Part shown: positions 19,449 to 28,527 of the stretch, in pieces
Layout: every line of letters starts with the position of its first letter
How positions within the stretch are numbered: the first letter of the stretch is position 1
Assembly: GCF_017908035.1 (NCBI RefSeq)
Contig: NZ_JAEQMU010000001.1
Span: 1,364,001 to 1,428,000, forward strand
Direction: 5' to 3'
DNA: 64,000 nucleotides
DNA from: Sphingobacterium tabacisoli
GTDB taxonomy: Bacteria; Bacteroidota; Bacteroidia; Sphingobacteriales; Sphingobacteriaceae
Translations under genes and position numbers: made by a program
The notes under the pieces: model-generated
The model's input: only the letters and a program-made list of their open reading frames with translations
Told to the model about the DNA's origin: nothing
The model's database searches: none

Positions 19449-19563
19449 TTTACCACCTCATGAACTTACGCAAACTTCTCCCTAAGCAGCAGTTAATACG
19501 GTGCCTCCCACCGAACTTTTACCTGATCTCCCGTAACTAATACCCCTATTCGAGTCATCCCTC

Positions 19564-19587
19564 AACTATATGCTCCTATAGCTGTCC
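19564..19587 (+). promoter_or_regulatory. Stress-type promoter variant, AAC-N17-GTCC
   Basis: AAC at 19564 and GTCC at 19584, 26 bases before the PA2169-type gene. A CGTA-N5-TACC element lies at 19532-19544. Confidence 0.5.
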
Positions 19588-19612
19588 TCTATGCAAACAA
19601 AAAAATAACGAT

Positions 19613-20080
19613 ATGGAAAACTTACATCAAGACACAGCAGACCTTTTAAATCAACTAATAGAAATAAACAACGATCGTATCGAAGGCTATGAAAAAGCAA
19701 TTTCTCTATTGCCCGAAGAGGGCAACTATGGCTTACAGGATGTTTTTGAAAAATACCGCGATCAGTCTATTCAGTTTAAAAATGAACTAAAGCCTTTGGT
19801 TATCCGCGAGGGTGACATGCCCACAGAAGAGACCCGTACCAGCGGTAAACTATTCAGAACATGGATGGAAATTAAATCTGCAGTAGCTCCTTATACAGTA
19901 AAAGCAATCCTCAAGAGCTGCGAGCGTGGGGAGGATGAATTCAAAAAAGTCTATAAAGAAGGGATGACAAAGCACGCGCAAACCTCGTCTGCCATTCTTT
20001 CGATTATCCAGAGCCAGGCAAACTTACAGCTCGAAGCACATGACCACATCAAAGAATTGCGGGACAACATTGATCTATAA
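19613..20080 (+). CDS. PA2169 family four-helix-bundle protein
   Basis: This 155-residue helical protein has the DUF2383/PA2169 signature LNQLIEINNDRIEGYEKAI at the N-terminus and a charged C-terminal helix. The family folds as a ferritin-like four-helix bundle, often stress-induced, with no proven function. A close paralog is at 52990-53460: both share the start, the PTEETRTSGKLFR-type centre and length. It is preceded by a stress-type promoter variant. Confidence 0.85.
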   Translation: MENLHQDTADLLNQLIEINNDRIEGYEKAISLLPEEGNYGLQDVFEKYRDQSIQFKNELKPLVIREGDMPTEETRTSGKLFRTWMEIKSAVAPYTVKAILKSCERGEDEFKKVYKEGMTKHAQTSSAILSIIQSQANLQLEAHDHIKELRDNIDL

Positions 20081-20099
20081 TGGATTCCTAAAGATCAAG

Positions 20100-20142
20100 T
20101 AAGGATATATTACCACTTTATATAAATGGTCGTATATCCTTA
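20100..20142. terminator. Convergent-gene terminator hairpin
   Basis: TAAGGATATA (20100-20109) and TATATCCTTA (20133-20142) pair, with an inner CCA/TGG step. It lies between a plus-strand gene and the stop of the minus-strand response regulator, and overlaps that stop codon. Confidence 0.6.
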
Positions 20143-20805
20143 CTCTACCAACCTATTTACGACCGCGTATTTAATCAAAGAAGCCGAATTCTTAACTCCC
20201 GTTTTTTCGATCAGGTTCTGACGATGTCCTTCGACCGTTCGTTTACTCAAGAATAATTTATCCGCTATTTCCACATTGGTATATCCATCACTGATCAGCT
20301 GCAACACCTCCACTTCACGCTCACTGAGTTCAATTCCATCTGCTCCTCCCTCCTCACGCTCGTCCCCCCCAAATGCCGGAGGTTGCGCAATAACACGTTC
20401 TAACAAGAGCATCGCAAGCTCCTCACAGAGATAACGGCCTCCGTTACCGATATGTGCTATCGCAAAGAGTAACTCATCGTAACTCACATTCTTTACGAGA
20501 TAGCCTTTAGCACCTTTCTCAAATGCCTGTGCGACATTCTGCGTATTATTCAACATCGACAATACAATAATTTTTATATCTGGGTATTGCTCCACCAGTT
20601 TTTCAGTCAGTTGCAGCCCATCCATACCCGGCATATTGATATCTGTAATAATAACATCCGGGACCACTCCTTCCGCCAAATAAGCAATTGCCTCTTTACC
20701 ATTATTAGCTTCGGCAATCACCTCCATATTCTCTTGTGTATCCAATAATAACTTTATTCCATTGCGGACCACCAGATGGTCCTCTACCAAAATTATCTTA
20801 ATCAT
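20140..20805 (-). CDS. NarL/FixJ-type response regulator
   Basis: This 221-residue regulator has a receiver domain (residues 1-120) with the phospho-acceptor Asp in VIITDINMPGMDGL and Lys in YLVKNVSYDE, then a LuxR-type helix-turn-helix (ELSEREVEVLQLISDGYTNVEIADKLFLSKRTVEGHRQNL). It is four bases downstream of the degenerate kinase gene 20810-21874. Because that partner lacks kinase residues, phosphorylation must come from another kinase or not occur at all. Confidence 0.93.
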   Translation of the reverse strand: MIKIILVEDHLVVRNGIKLLLDTQENMEVIAEANNGKEAIAYLAEGVVPDVIITDINMPGMDGLQLTEKLVEQYPDIKIIVLSMLNNTQNVAQAFEKGAKGYLVKNVSYDELLFAIAHIGNGGRYLCEELAMLLLERVIAQPPAFGGDEREEGGADGIELSEREVEVLQLISDGYTNVEIADKLFLSKRTVEGHRQNLIEKTGVKNSASLIKYAVVNRLVE

Positions 20806-20809
20806 ACTG

Positions 20810-21874
20810 TTAGTTATACATCGTTATTAATACCTGACTGCTTTCCGAAACACGATTTACCTCCAGAGTACCGTCATATAGACCGATCCTATTGTGCACA
20901 TTGTGCAATACAGACTCGGGATAGTGCTGAAAGCTCTCCTCTCCAACTCCCCTAGATTCACTTAAGTTAATATTTATTTTGTTCCCTTTTACGGTTATTG
21001 TTAGGGAAGCCTCGTAAGGGCGGGCATTCAACTTCCAGCTTTGCAATAATGCCTGCACCACACGGTAGCAGCAAAACTGAAACTCAGGTGACTTGTCGAC
21101 TATACGTGCGTCTATTTTATAGCGCAGATCGTAACCCAATCGTTTTACACCAAACACCATATCTTCCATCGCGGGCAAAAAGCCTACGTGTACAAACACA
21201 TTCGGCAGCAGATCATTAGAAAGCGTTGTAATCTTTCTAATCGTATCATTCAATCTTTTCTTCAACACGGATATTTCATCTTCATAACCGTTTGAAATTA
21301 TAAAATTCTGCAGACTCACTCGTAGCGCATAAAGTTCCTGTGCCACATCATCGCGTAGTGTCAGTCCGATCTGCGCCAGCTCGGCTTCATACATATCAAA
21401 AAAAGAACGGTACAAGGTATCGAATTTATCCGTCGTCAATGTTGCAAAACTATCTTCTTCATCCAAAAAAACAATGCCATAGCCCCAACTTTGCTCGTCC
21501 AATTTTTCCTTCTTACCATATACACTGATCCATTTTGTACTTCCTTTGCTCTTGCGCAACTGTATATAAGATAGTACCGTAAGATATTCGAAGTTGGTAT
21601 GCGCAAAAAAATGCTGCAAACGCATCTTCTCTTTTCCGGCAAAAAGATCAAAAAAGCCCTTTCCTAAAACATCCTTTTTATCGACATACCCCATTCGCTC
21701 CAAGACCTGGCCATTGGCGTCGGTTATTTCAAAGGCATTGTTCAACAGCATTCTGCCCTGAGCCCCGTGTGGAAATACCTCTTTCATAACGAAAACTTCG
21801 TTCGGCCGATGGTTTATCATCAGCTTTGACCGTTCAAAGAGTTCCTGTTCCTTTTGTTTTCTGTGTATCTCCAT
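20810..21874 (-). CDS. Degenerate PAS histidine kinase-like protein
   Basis: This 354-residue protein has a PAS-like region (about residues 40-150) and then sequence aligned with the HisKA_3/NarX-DegS core, but the catalytic residues are lost. Where relatives have ELHDDVxQxLYALR, this protein has LTLRDDVAQELYALR, replacing the phospho-acceptor His with Arg. The ATP-binding part lacks the N-box Asn and the DxGxG motif (NLSESRGVGEE instead). It is therefore likely a pseudokinase or an adaptor controlling the response regulator encoded downstream. Confidence 0.75.
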   Translation of the reverse strand: MEIHRKQKEQELFERSKLMINHRPNEVFVMKEVFPHGAQGRMLLNNAFEITDANGQVLERMGYVDKKDVLGKGFFDLFAGKEKMRLQHFFAHTNFEYLTVLSYIQLRKSKGSTKWISVYGKKEKLDEQSWGYGIVFLDEEDSFATLTTDKFDTLYRSFFDMYEAELAQIGLTLRDDVAQELYALRVSLQNFIISNGYEDEISVLKKRLNDTIRKITTLSNDLLPNVFVHVGFLPAMEDMVFGVKRLGYDLRYKIDARIVDKSPEFQFCCYRVVQALLQSWKLNARPYEASLTITVKGNKININLSESRGVGEESFQHYPESVLHNVHNRIGLYDGTLEVNRVSESSQVLITMYN

Positions 21875-22290
21875 CCACTCGAAAGATTAATACCTTCTCC
21901 AATACCTAGCATAGCAACGGAGTAATATGGTGGAGAAGCAAAAACCAAACCCATTCTCCCCTATTAAATACCTGTTATTAATTTATTTTTTTGCGGTTTA
22001 TACGTGCTGTAGAATATTTTTACCTGATATCAAACGCAAAAACACCCCTTTTCAAATTCAGGCTAGCATGCACATAACGGCAATTATTCCTACCCAGAGT
22101 ACAAACAAAGAAACTAACACCATGAAATACAGTAACATACAAACAAAAAGATAGATATACCTAATCTACCGTATTTCTCCCTTAAGGCTTTAGCAAGCGC
22201 GAGTGGCGGCCGTTTATGCCAATAATCCTGCACCATATTTGATGTATTCCAATAAACAAACATACTACTTACAACTTAGAAAATATCGAT
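21875..22290. other. Intergenic region between divergent genes
   Basis: This spacer lies between the kinase-like gene and the ECF sigma gene. I found no stress-type promoter motif here and no convincing reading frame. CATATTTG near 22240 is one mismatch from the -7 consensus and could drive the sigma gene. Confidence 0.4.
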
Positions 22291-22788
22291 ATGAGAACAG
22301 CACAATTAAACTTGACGATTTTAGAAAACAGCCCTATTCTAAATAGTATAGCGCAGAAGTTCACGAACGATCCTTATGAAAAAGAAGAGTTGGTCCAGGA
22401 GACATTCATCCGTTCTCTCAATTATCTGGAGAAGTTTGTTCACAACCCCAAATTGGTTGCTTGGCTTTATACCATAATGAAAAACATATACATCAATAAA
22501 TACCGTAGACAGGTCAAGTACCGGACTATCGAATCGGAGCTTCAACATACCACACATTTTGAGAAGACGTCTTGGAACAGCGGTGAATCCAAATTTGTAA
22601 TGGAAGATATACAAGAAGCACTCTCCAAACTCCCAGCCTCCAACTACAAAGCCTTCACCATGTTTGTAGAAGGTTACAAATACAATGAAATTGCCGAACA
22701 CCTACAAGTTCCTGAAGGGACCGTAAAAACAAGAATACATCTGGCCCGCAAATTATTAAAGGAAAACCTGAGCGGATATGTATCTTAA
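22291..22788 (+). CDS. ECF-type RNA polymerase sigma factor
   Basis: This 165-residue sigma factor has the region 2 sequence FTNDPYEKEELVQETFIRSL and WLYTIMKNIYINKYRR, and a region 4 helix-turn-helix (YNEIAEHLQVPEGTVKTRI). There is no region 1 or 3, as in ECF sigmas. No anti-sigma gene is adjacent. A paralog at 33651-34157 shares the same architecture and wording (LVQET, MKNIYIN, VPEGT/IPEGT). Either is a candidate reader of the AAC-N17-GTTC promoters in the window. Its own upstream region lacks that motif. Confidence 0.9.
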   Translation: MRTAQLNLTILENSPILNSIAQKFTNDPYEKEELVQETFIRSLNYLEKFVHNPKLVAWLYTIMKNIYINKYRRQVKYRTIESELQHTTHFEKTSWNSGESKFVMEDIQEALSKLPASNYKAFTMFVEGYKYNEIAEHLQVPEGTVKTRIHLARKLLKENLSGYVS

Positions 22789-22807
22789 TACGGGTAGAAA
22801 GTACTAT

Positions 22808-22843
22808 AAAATGCCCTTCTATAATTCTATAGAAGGGCATTTT
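22808..22843. terminator. Bidirectional terminator
   Basis: A 16-base-pair stem, AAAATGCCCTTCTATA with TATAGAAGGGCATTTT, separates the convergent sigma gene and the SDR gene. Confidence 0.9.
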
Positions 22844-22845
22844 AT

Positions 22846-23733
22846 TTAAATCGTAACGCGCCCCCCAGTAGCTGGGACCGTAGCTCCAGATACATAAGAT
22901 GCCGCATCCGAGGCTAAAAATACATATACCGGCGCAATCTCTACAGGTTGTCCCGGTCTACCAATAGGCGTATTTGCTCCAAATTTTTCGTGATCGGGTA
23001 TAGTACTTGGAATCAGAGGGGTCCATACGGGTCCTGGAGCTACGGCGTTGACACGTATCCCTGAGCCATCCTCTAAAAACAGCTGTGCCAAGCTGGCTGT
23101 AAAATTCTGAATAGCCCCTTTACTGGCAGCATAGGGTAAGAGCGTTGGGTTCGGATCGTATGCATTGACCGAAGTTGTATTTATAATACAACTGCCTGGC
23201 TTCATGTGCTCCTTAGCTGCTTTCACCAGATAGAACATTGCACTCATATTTGTTTCAAAAGTTTTATTCCATTCCGATGCACTGATTTCTTCTACGGTTT
23301 TATACGTCATCTGATAGGCGGCATTGTTAATCAACACATCGATTTTATTGAATTTTGCGACACAAGTCTGCACAATGGCCTCACAATGTTTCTCCGAACG
23401 AATATCCCCACGGATCAGGACACAACTACGCCCTGCCTTTTCGACCCAATTCTTGGTATCAAGAGCATCCTCATCTTCCACCTCTTCTTTATATGCCAAC
23501 ACAATATCTGCGCCTTCCCGAGCCATAGCGATGGCGACGGCTTTACCGATGCCAGAATCACCTCCTGTAATAAGAACAACCTTTTCTTTTAACATCCCCC
23601 TACCTTCATAGGATTCTTCACCATGATCAGGAACTGGACTCATCGCACTAGTGATACCAGGTACAGCTTGATCCTGTTTTTCAAAGGGCGGTTTCGCGTA
23701 TTTATCTCTTGGATTATTTTCTTCTGTTTTCAT
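22846..23733 (-). CDS. SDR oxidoreductase, general-stress type
   Basis: This 295-residue short-chain dehydrogenase has a proline-rich N-terminal extension of about 50 residues before TGGDSGIGKAVA, then NNAAYQ and the catalytic TTSVNAYDPNPTLLPYAASKG segment. This longer form resembles YghA and B. subtilis YdaD-type general stress proteins. The substrate is unknown. A stress-type promoter precedes it at 23766-23789. Confidence 0.88.
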   Translation of the reverse strand: MKTEENNPRDKYAKPPFEKQDQAVPGITSAMSPVPDHGEESYEGRGMLKEKVVLITGGDSGIGKAVAIAMAREGADIVLAYKEEVEDEDALDTKNWVEKAGRSCVLIRGDIRSEKHCEAIVQTCVAKFNKIDVLINNAAYQMTYKTVEEISASEWNKTFETNMSAMFYLVKAAKEHMKPGSCIINTTSVNAYDPNPTLLPYAASKGAIQNFTASLAQLFLEDGSGIRVNAVAPGPVWTPLIPSTIPDHEKFGANTPIGRPGQPVEIAPVYVFLASDAASYVSGATVPATGGRVTI

Positions 23734-23765
23734 AGTGTTTTATTTTAAGTTCAAAAGTTAACAAT

Positions 23766-23789
23766 GAACAGCTCCGGCATCAAATTGTT
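23766..23789 (-). promoter_or_regulatory. Stress-type promoter, AAC-N17-GTTC
   Basis: On the minus strand AAC (23789-23787) and GTTC (23769-23766) are spaced by 17 bases, 33 bases before the SDR start. Confidence 0.65.
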
Positions 23790-23884
23790 AATAAAATTAG
23801 AGGTACAGGTATTTACCCCTAGTGGCAGTACCGTAATAAATACCCCTTTCCGCCTTTATACCTGAATCGCCGACGTCTTTTACA

Positions 23885-23908
23885 AACTATTCCTCCTAAG
23901 AGACGTTA
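23885..23908 (+). promoter_or_regulatory. Stress-type promoter variant, AAC-N17-GTTA
   Basis: AAC at 23885 and GTTA at 23905, 57 bases before the trehalose gene. A CGTA-N5-TACC element lies at 23832-23844. Confidence 0.5.
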
Positions 23909-23964
23909 GATAAGTATAGTATTACATCTATTGAGGCTAATCTTGGCCTATCACCTTACCTTGT

Positions 23965-26151
23965 ATGCAAACAAAACGAACTATAATCATCTCCAATCGA
24001 TTACCTATACGTATCGAAAAACAGGATGGTAAACTACTTTTTATTCCCAGCGAAGGCGGTCTCGCCACAGGTCTCGGCTCTTACTATAAAAAAGGCGGAA
24101 GTATCTGGGTCGGCTGGCCGGGGTATATCCCGGAGACTCCGGAAGAAGAACAGCTCATTCGGGAAGAACTGGCCAGACATAACCTCATCCCGGTTTTCCT
24201 GAGTGCCCAAGAACTGGAAGACTACTATGAAGGCTTTTCGAATGAAATATTATGGCCCATCTGTCATTACAGATTATCCTACGCCGTATTTGAAAAGTCC
24301 TATTGGGCGGCCTATCAACAAGTCAATCAAAAATTCTGCGATGCTACGCTAGCACAGCATATCACCGAAAAAGATGAGATATGGATCCATGATTATCAAT
24401 TGATGCTGCTTCCACAATTATTACGACAGCAGAACAATTACCTGACCATTGGCTACTTTCAGCATATCCCCTTTCCTGCCGATGAGATTTTCAGATGTAT
24501 CCCCTGGCGCAATGAATTACTAAAAGGTCTGTTGGGGGCCGACCTCATCGCCTTCCACACCTATCATGATGCCCAACATTTTCTAAATTCCTGCTTAAAC
24601 CTCCTCCATCTCTCGCCCAAGAACAACAGCGTACGCTGCCGGGACCGTAGAGTACATGTAGAAGTATTTCCAATGGGTATTGATTTTGAAAAATTTGAGC
24701 AGCTGTCCAAATCTGCCGATGTGCTTTCTAGAGTACAGGCGCTACGGGAGCAGTATCAAAATCGCAAAATCATTCTTTCCATCGATCGACTAGATTACAG
24801 CAAGGGGATTCTGGAACGGCTGGCCGCCTACGAAAATCTCCTACAGACCTATCCTGAATTACGCAACCGCGTAGTTTTATATATGCTTGTCGTTCCTTCT
24901 CGCGACAATGTCGCCCAATACAAGCTATTGCGTGACGAGATCGACCGTATGGTGGGGCATATCAATGCGGTATACGGTTCAGATGAATGGATCCCTATTA
25001 CCTACTTCTACAACTCGCTATCTATTGAAGACCTCTCTGCCCTATACGTTGCGGCAGACATCTGCCTTGTCACCTCCCTACGCGATGGTATGAACCTGGT
25101 CTGCAAAGAATATATAGCCAGCAAATCCCAACAACAGGATGGTGTACTCATTCTCAGCGAATTCGCAGGTGCCGCCAAGGAGCTTCCTGAAACAATACAG
25201 ATCAATCCCTATTCCATCGACGACATTACAGAAGCAATACACCTTGCCCTCTATATGCCCAAAAGAGAACAGCAGCAGCGGATGAAAAGCAACATTACAC
25301 TGGTCAAAAAATTCAACATCTCCCATTGGGTAAAATTATTTTTCAACCGCCTACATGAAATCAAGCGCGAGCAAAAAGCCCATGCCAGCAGAAAGCTACA
25401 GGGCGCTACTCTCAAAAAGATTACAGACAAACTAGCCCAATCCAAAAGAAGACTCCTATTTCTCGACTACGATGGTACCTTGGTTGGATTCCAAAAGGAG
25501 GCCAATGCAGCGCGTCCAACCGCGGCAGTACTCCAGGTCCTGGCCGATTTGCAAAGTGATACCGCCAATCAGATTACCATCATCAGTGGCCGTCCGCATA
25601 CCGATTTACGCAAGTGGTTTGGCAATACCGATTACTTCCTTATTGGCGAGCACGGTGCCTGGAGCAATTTTCCTGATGGGCAGTGGCGCGATAAACCCGA
25701 TATGCCTACTGCCTGGAAAACCCCAGTACGTCGTATCATGTCCAAATTTACAGATCGTACACCAGGAGCGAATATCGAAGAGAAAAACTACTCCCTGGCC
25801 TGGCACTACCGAAAGGTCCATACCGGACTAGGTCTTATGCGCGCCCAGGAACTGGCAGATGCCCTACGCTACCTGTTGCCACAATATGGTCTTCAGTTGC
25901 TCCTAGGGGATAAAGTAATTGAAGTTAAAATCAATGTACTGAACAAAGGAAAAGCGGCATTGGAGATTGTAGAGCAGTACAAACCCGATTTTATATTCGC
26001 CATGGGCGACGACTCCACCGACGAAGACATGTTTTTCGAATTGCAGGATTCGGCCGTAACCGTCAAAGTCGGCAATAAACAGACACTGGCACAGTACTAC
26101 ATCGAAAACCAAGAGGACGTACTTACCTTGCTCCAGCAGTTCCGTAGATAA
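23965..26151 (+). CDS. Bifunctional trehalose-6-phosphate synthase/phosphatase
   Basis: This 728-residue fusion carries both steps of trehalose synthesis. Residues 1-470 are OtsA-like GT20, with GGLATGL, IHDYQLMLLPQLLR, SIDRLDYSKGI and TSLRDGMNLVCKEY motifs. Residues from about 490 are an OtsB-like HAD phosphatase with LDYDGTL and GDDSTDEDMF. UDP-glucose plus glucose-6-phosphate thus gives trehalose in one protein. It is followed after 69 bases by a GH15 gene and preceded by a stress-type promoter, fitting an osmotic or desiccation role. Confidence 0.95.
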   Translation: MQTKRTIIISNRLPIRIEKQDGKLLFIPSEGGLATGLGSYYKKGGSIWVGWPGYIPETPEEEQLIREELARHNLIPVFLSAQELEDYYEGFSNEILWPICHYRLSYAVFEKSYWAAYQQVNQKFCDATLAQHITEKDEIWIHDYQLMLLPQLLRQQNNYLTIGYFQHIPFPADEIFRCIPWRNELLKGLLGADLIAFHTYHDAQHFLNSCLNLLHLSPKNNSVRCRDRRVHVEVFPMGIDFEKFEQLSKSADVLSRVQALREQYQNRKIILSIDRLDYSKGILERLAAYENLLQTYPELRNRVVLYMLVVPSRDNVAQYKLLRDEIDRMVGHINAVYGSDEWIPITYFYNSLSIEDLSALYVAADICLVTSLRDGMNLVCKEYIASKSQQQDGVLILSEFAGAAKELPETIQINPYSIDDITEAIHLALYMPKREQQQRMKSNITLVKKFNISHWVKLFFNRLHEIKREQKAHASRKLQGATLKKITDKLAQSKRRLLFLDYDGTLVGFQKEANAARPTAAVLQVLADLQSDTANQITIISGRPHTDLRKWFGNTDYFLIGEHGAWSNFPDGQWRDKPDMPTAWKTPVRRIMSKFTDRTPGANIEEKNYSLAWHYRKVHTGLGLMRAQELADALRYLLPQYGLQLLLGDKVIEVKINVLNKGKAALEIVEQYKPDFIFAMGDDSTDEDMFFELQDSAVTVKVGNKQTLAQYYIENQEDVLTLLQQFRR

Positions 26152-26220
26152 CAGAACAAAAACAAGGACCTCTCAACAGGCCTTTGATTCCTAAGGCCTG
26201 TCGTACTTAAACTAGACAAT

Positions 26221-28026
26221 ATGACAAAACAGAAGCATCTTTACAACAGCGGAATTATCGGAAACTGTGCCTATATCGCACATGTAGGCAAAGACAGCAA
26301 CATCAATTGGTTATGCTGGCCATCTTTCGAAGACTCTTTTGTATTTGGTACACTACTGGATGAGCATAAAGGAGGACGCTTTAGTATTACTCCTCCTGGA
26401 GATATCCTACATTCGAGCCAACATTATATCGAGAATACAAACATCCTATGCACGACAATAGAAAGCGCCGAAGGAAGCTACCGCATCACCGATTTCGCCC
26501 CCCGCTTTGAGCAGTACGAGCGCTATTACAAGCCACTGGTCTTAATCCGCAAGATAGAGCCCATCTCAGGCCACCCTAAAGTACGGGTAGTCTGTGATCC
26601 CAAATACCACTATGGTGAAGCCTCCTTTCAAAAAAGTAGAGGGAGCAACCATATCCAGTTTGAATGTGGCGAAGTCAAGATGCGCCTGGCGACCAATATG
26701 CCCATCAGTCATTTCTTCAACGACGTAAGCTATCTGATTAATAAACCCATCTATTTAATCCTGACCTTTAGCAACTCTTTTGAGGCACCTATTGCACGTA
26801 CGGCCGAAGACTTCCTGACCCGTACCCGTCAATATTGGCATCGCTGGGTGAAAAACGCCTCTATTCCGGCCTTCTATCAAAAGGAAGTAATACGCTCTGC
26901 ACTCACCCTTAAACTGCATCAATATGAGGATACTGGTGCTATAATCGCCGCCAGCACCACCAGTCTGCCAGAGCATCCCGGTGCGGGGCGTAACTGGGAC
27001 TATAGGTTCTGCTGGGTCCGGGACAGTTACTACGTACTTACGGCATTGAGCCATATCGGTCATTTCGAAGAGATGGAACGCTATGCTTCCTATATCGCCA
27101 ATATCACCCAGTCGGATCCCGGCCGGCTACAACCACTATATGGTATCCTGGGCCAGTCCGACCTTGAAGAGAAAACACTGGATTCCCTTAGCGGATACCT
27201 CGGCAATCAGCCCATCCGCATAGGCAATCAGGCCTCCGAACACATCCAAAACGATGTATACGGTCAGGCCATGATAGCCCTACTTCCCCTATTTACCGAT
27301 CATCGCTTCCGCCACCAAAACACCGGATTCGCAGCCGAATGGACACGTTTTATACTCCGCAAGATGGAACTCACCATTGATGAGAAAGATGCTGGTATCT
27401 GGGAGTTCCGGAATATGGAAAAACGGCACTGCTATTCCAACCTCTTCCAGTGGGCAGGCGCCACAGCAGCTTTAAAAATAGCACGGCAATATGACCTAGA
27501 AGACATCAGTAGGCAGGCCAATGTCATCCGCGACAAAGCGGCACAGCACATCGAGAGCTGCTATGACCCAGAGCGCATGGTTTATACCAATGCCCATGAG
27601 AGCACAGACCTCGATGCATCGACCTTACAGCTTATTATGATGGGCTACCTTGATCCCAACTCGGAAAAAGCTAAAGAACATCTCAAACAATTAGAAAAAG
27701 TATTGAAAGGCGATCAGGGGTTATTCTACCGCTACCTTCACAAAGATGACTTTGGACGTCCACGGTCTACCTTTCTGGTCTGTGCATTTTGGTACGTCGA
27801 AGCATTAGCCTGTGTCGGCAGACTCGATGAAGCCCAAGAAGTGTTCAAGCAGTTGCTATCCTTTGCCAATCACCTGATGCTATTCAGTGAAGACGTCGAT
27901 GACTACGATGGTAGCCAATGGGGTAATTTCCCGCAGGCCTACAGCCACGTCGGACTGGTCAACGCCGCCTATCGCATTGCTATCAAGCTTGATAGCCCTA
28001 CTTTTTTCGACAACACCAACAGTTAG
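26221..28026 (+). CDS. Glycoside hydrolase family 15 protein
   Basis: This 601-residue protein has the GH15 (alpha/alpha)6 organisation: an N-terminal beta domain (about residues 1-200) and a catalytic domain containing GRNWDYRFCWVRDSYYVLTAL and WEFRNMEKRHCYSN. GH15 enzymes include glucoamylases and trehalases. As it lies directly after the OtsA-OtsB fusion, trehalose hydrolysis is the natural guess, although a glucan role cannot be excluded. It probably shares the trehalose promoter. Confidence 0.9.
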   Translation: MTKQKHLYNSGIIGNCAYIAHVGKDSNINWLCWPSFEDSFVFGTLLDEHKGGRFSITPPGDILHSSQHYIENTNILCTTIESAEGSYRITDFAPRFEQYERYYKPLVLIRKIEPISGHPKVRVVCDPKYHYGEASFQKSRGSNHIQFECGEVKMRLATNMPISHFFNDVSYLINKPIYLILTFSNSFEAPIARTAEDFLTRTRQYWHRWVKNASIPAFYQKEVIRSALTLKLHQYEDTGAIIAASTTSLPEHPGAGRNWDYRFCWVRDSYYVLTALSHIGHFEEMERYASYIANITQSDPGRLQPLYGILGQSDLEEKTLDSLSGYLGNQPIRIGNQASEHIQNDVYGQAMIALLPLFTDHRFRHQNTGFAAEWTRFILRKMELTIDEKDAGIWEFRNMEKRHCYSNLFQWAGATAALKIARQYDLEDISRQANVIRDKAAQHIESCYDPERMVYTNAHESTDLDASTLQLIMMGYLDPNSEKAKEHLKQLEKVLKGDQGLFYRYLHKDDFGRPRSTFLVCAFWYVEALACVGRLDEAQEVFKQLLSFANHLMLFSEDVDDYDGSQWGNFPQAYSHVGLVNAAYRIAIKLDSPTFFDNTNS

Positions 28027-28188
28027 CGCGAGTTTGCATCGCTCTGGCATGTTACGGTTTCTACGTCACTACTGCGACAAATACGTAGTTCCAAAAGCGT
28101 AGATTTTGAGACTAAAACAAGTATTCTGCACCGCTATTTCGGTCTGTTTTTTGAAGTTAGTATAATGTAAACAACTCAACATACTATT

Positions 28189-28527
28189 ATGGATATACAA
28201 GATTTGAAAATTACCGCAGGACAGATGAGAAGCTTGATCATTGCCATGATCAATGTAGACACACAAAATAATAAGAGCATGACAAAAAAACATGGAAAAC
28301 AGATAAAAGACGATGCCAAATACGAAGCATTACGTCGTGAAGGAGCCAGCAAAGAAAAAGCTGCCCGCATTGCCAATTCGCCCGGTGCCAGTAAAAAAGG
28401 AGGTAAAAGTAGCCCAATGGAAGAACGTACCAAAAAAGAACTCTTAGAAGAGGCTAAAAAAATCGGTATCACCGGACGGCATGACATGGACAAAACAACA
28501 TTGATCAATGCCATCCGAAACCACTAA
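28189..28527 (+). CDS. Small basic protein with Rho-N-like domain
   Basis: This protein of up to 112 residues has a DUF7218-type segment (KHGKQIKDDAKYEALRREGASKEKAARIANSPGAS, split here by description) and a C-terminal Rho-termination-factor-N-like helix pair (RTKKELLEEAKKIGI ... TTLINAIRNH). An internal ATG at 28279 (MTKKHGKQIK) is an alternative start that would remove a 30-residue unrelated leader. Its end overlaps the topoisomerase start by 20 bases, so they are translationally coupled. A nucleic-acid-related role is likely. Confidence 0.75.
   Translation: MDIQDLKITAGQMRSLIIAMINVDTQNNKSMTKKHGKQIKDDAKYEALRREGASKEKAARIANSPGASKKGGKSSPMEERTKKELLEEAKKIGITGRHDMDKTTLINAIRNH

Noticed and set aside
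21927..22154. 75-residue plus-strand frame in the sigma upstream region
   Set aside because: Composition is unlike its neighbours and there is no start context or family match; it is probably chance.
28012..28035. AAC-N17-GTTT inside the end of the GH15 gene
   Set aside because: It lies in coding sequence with the weakest -10 variant and a long distance to the next start.
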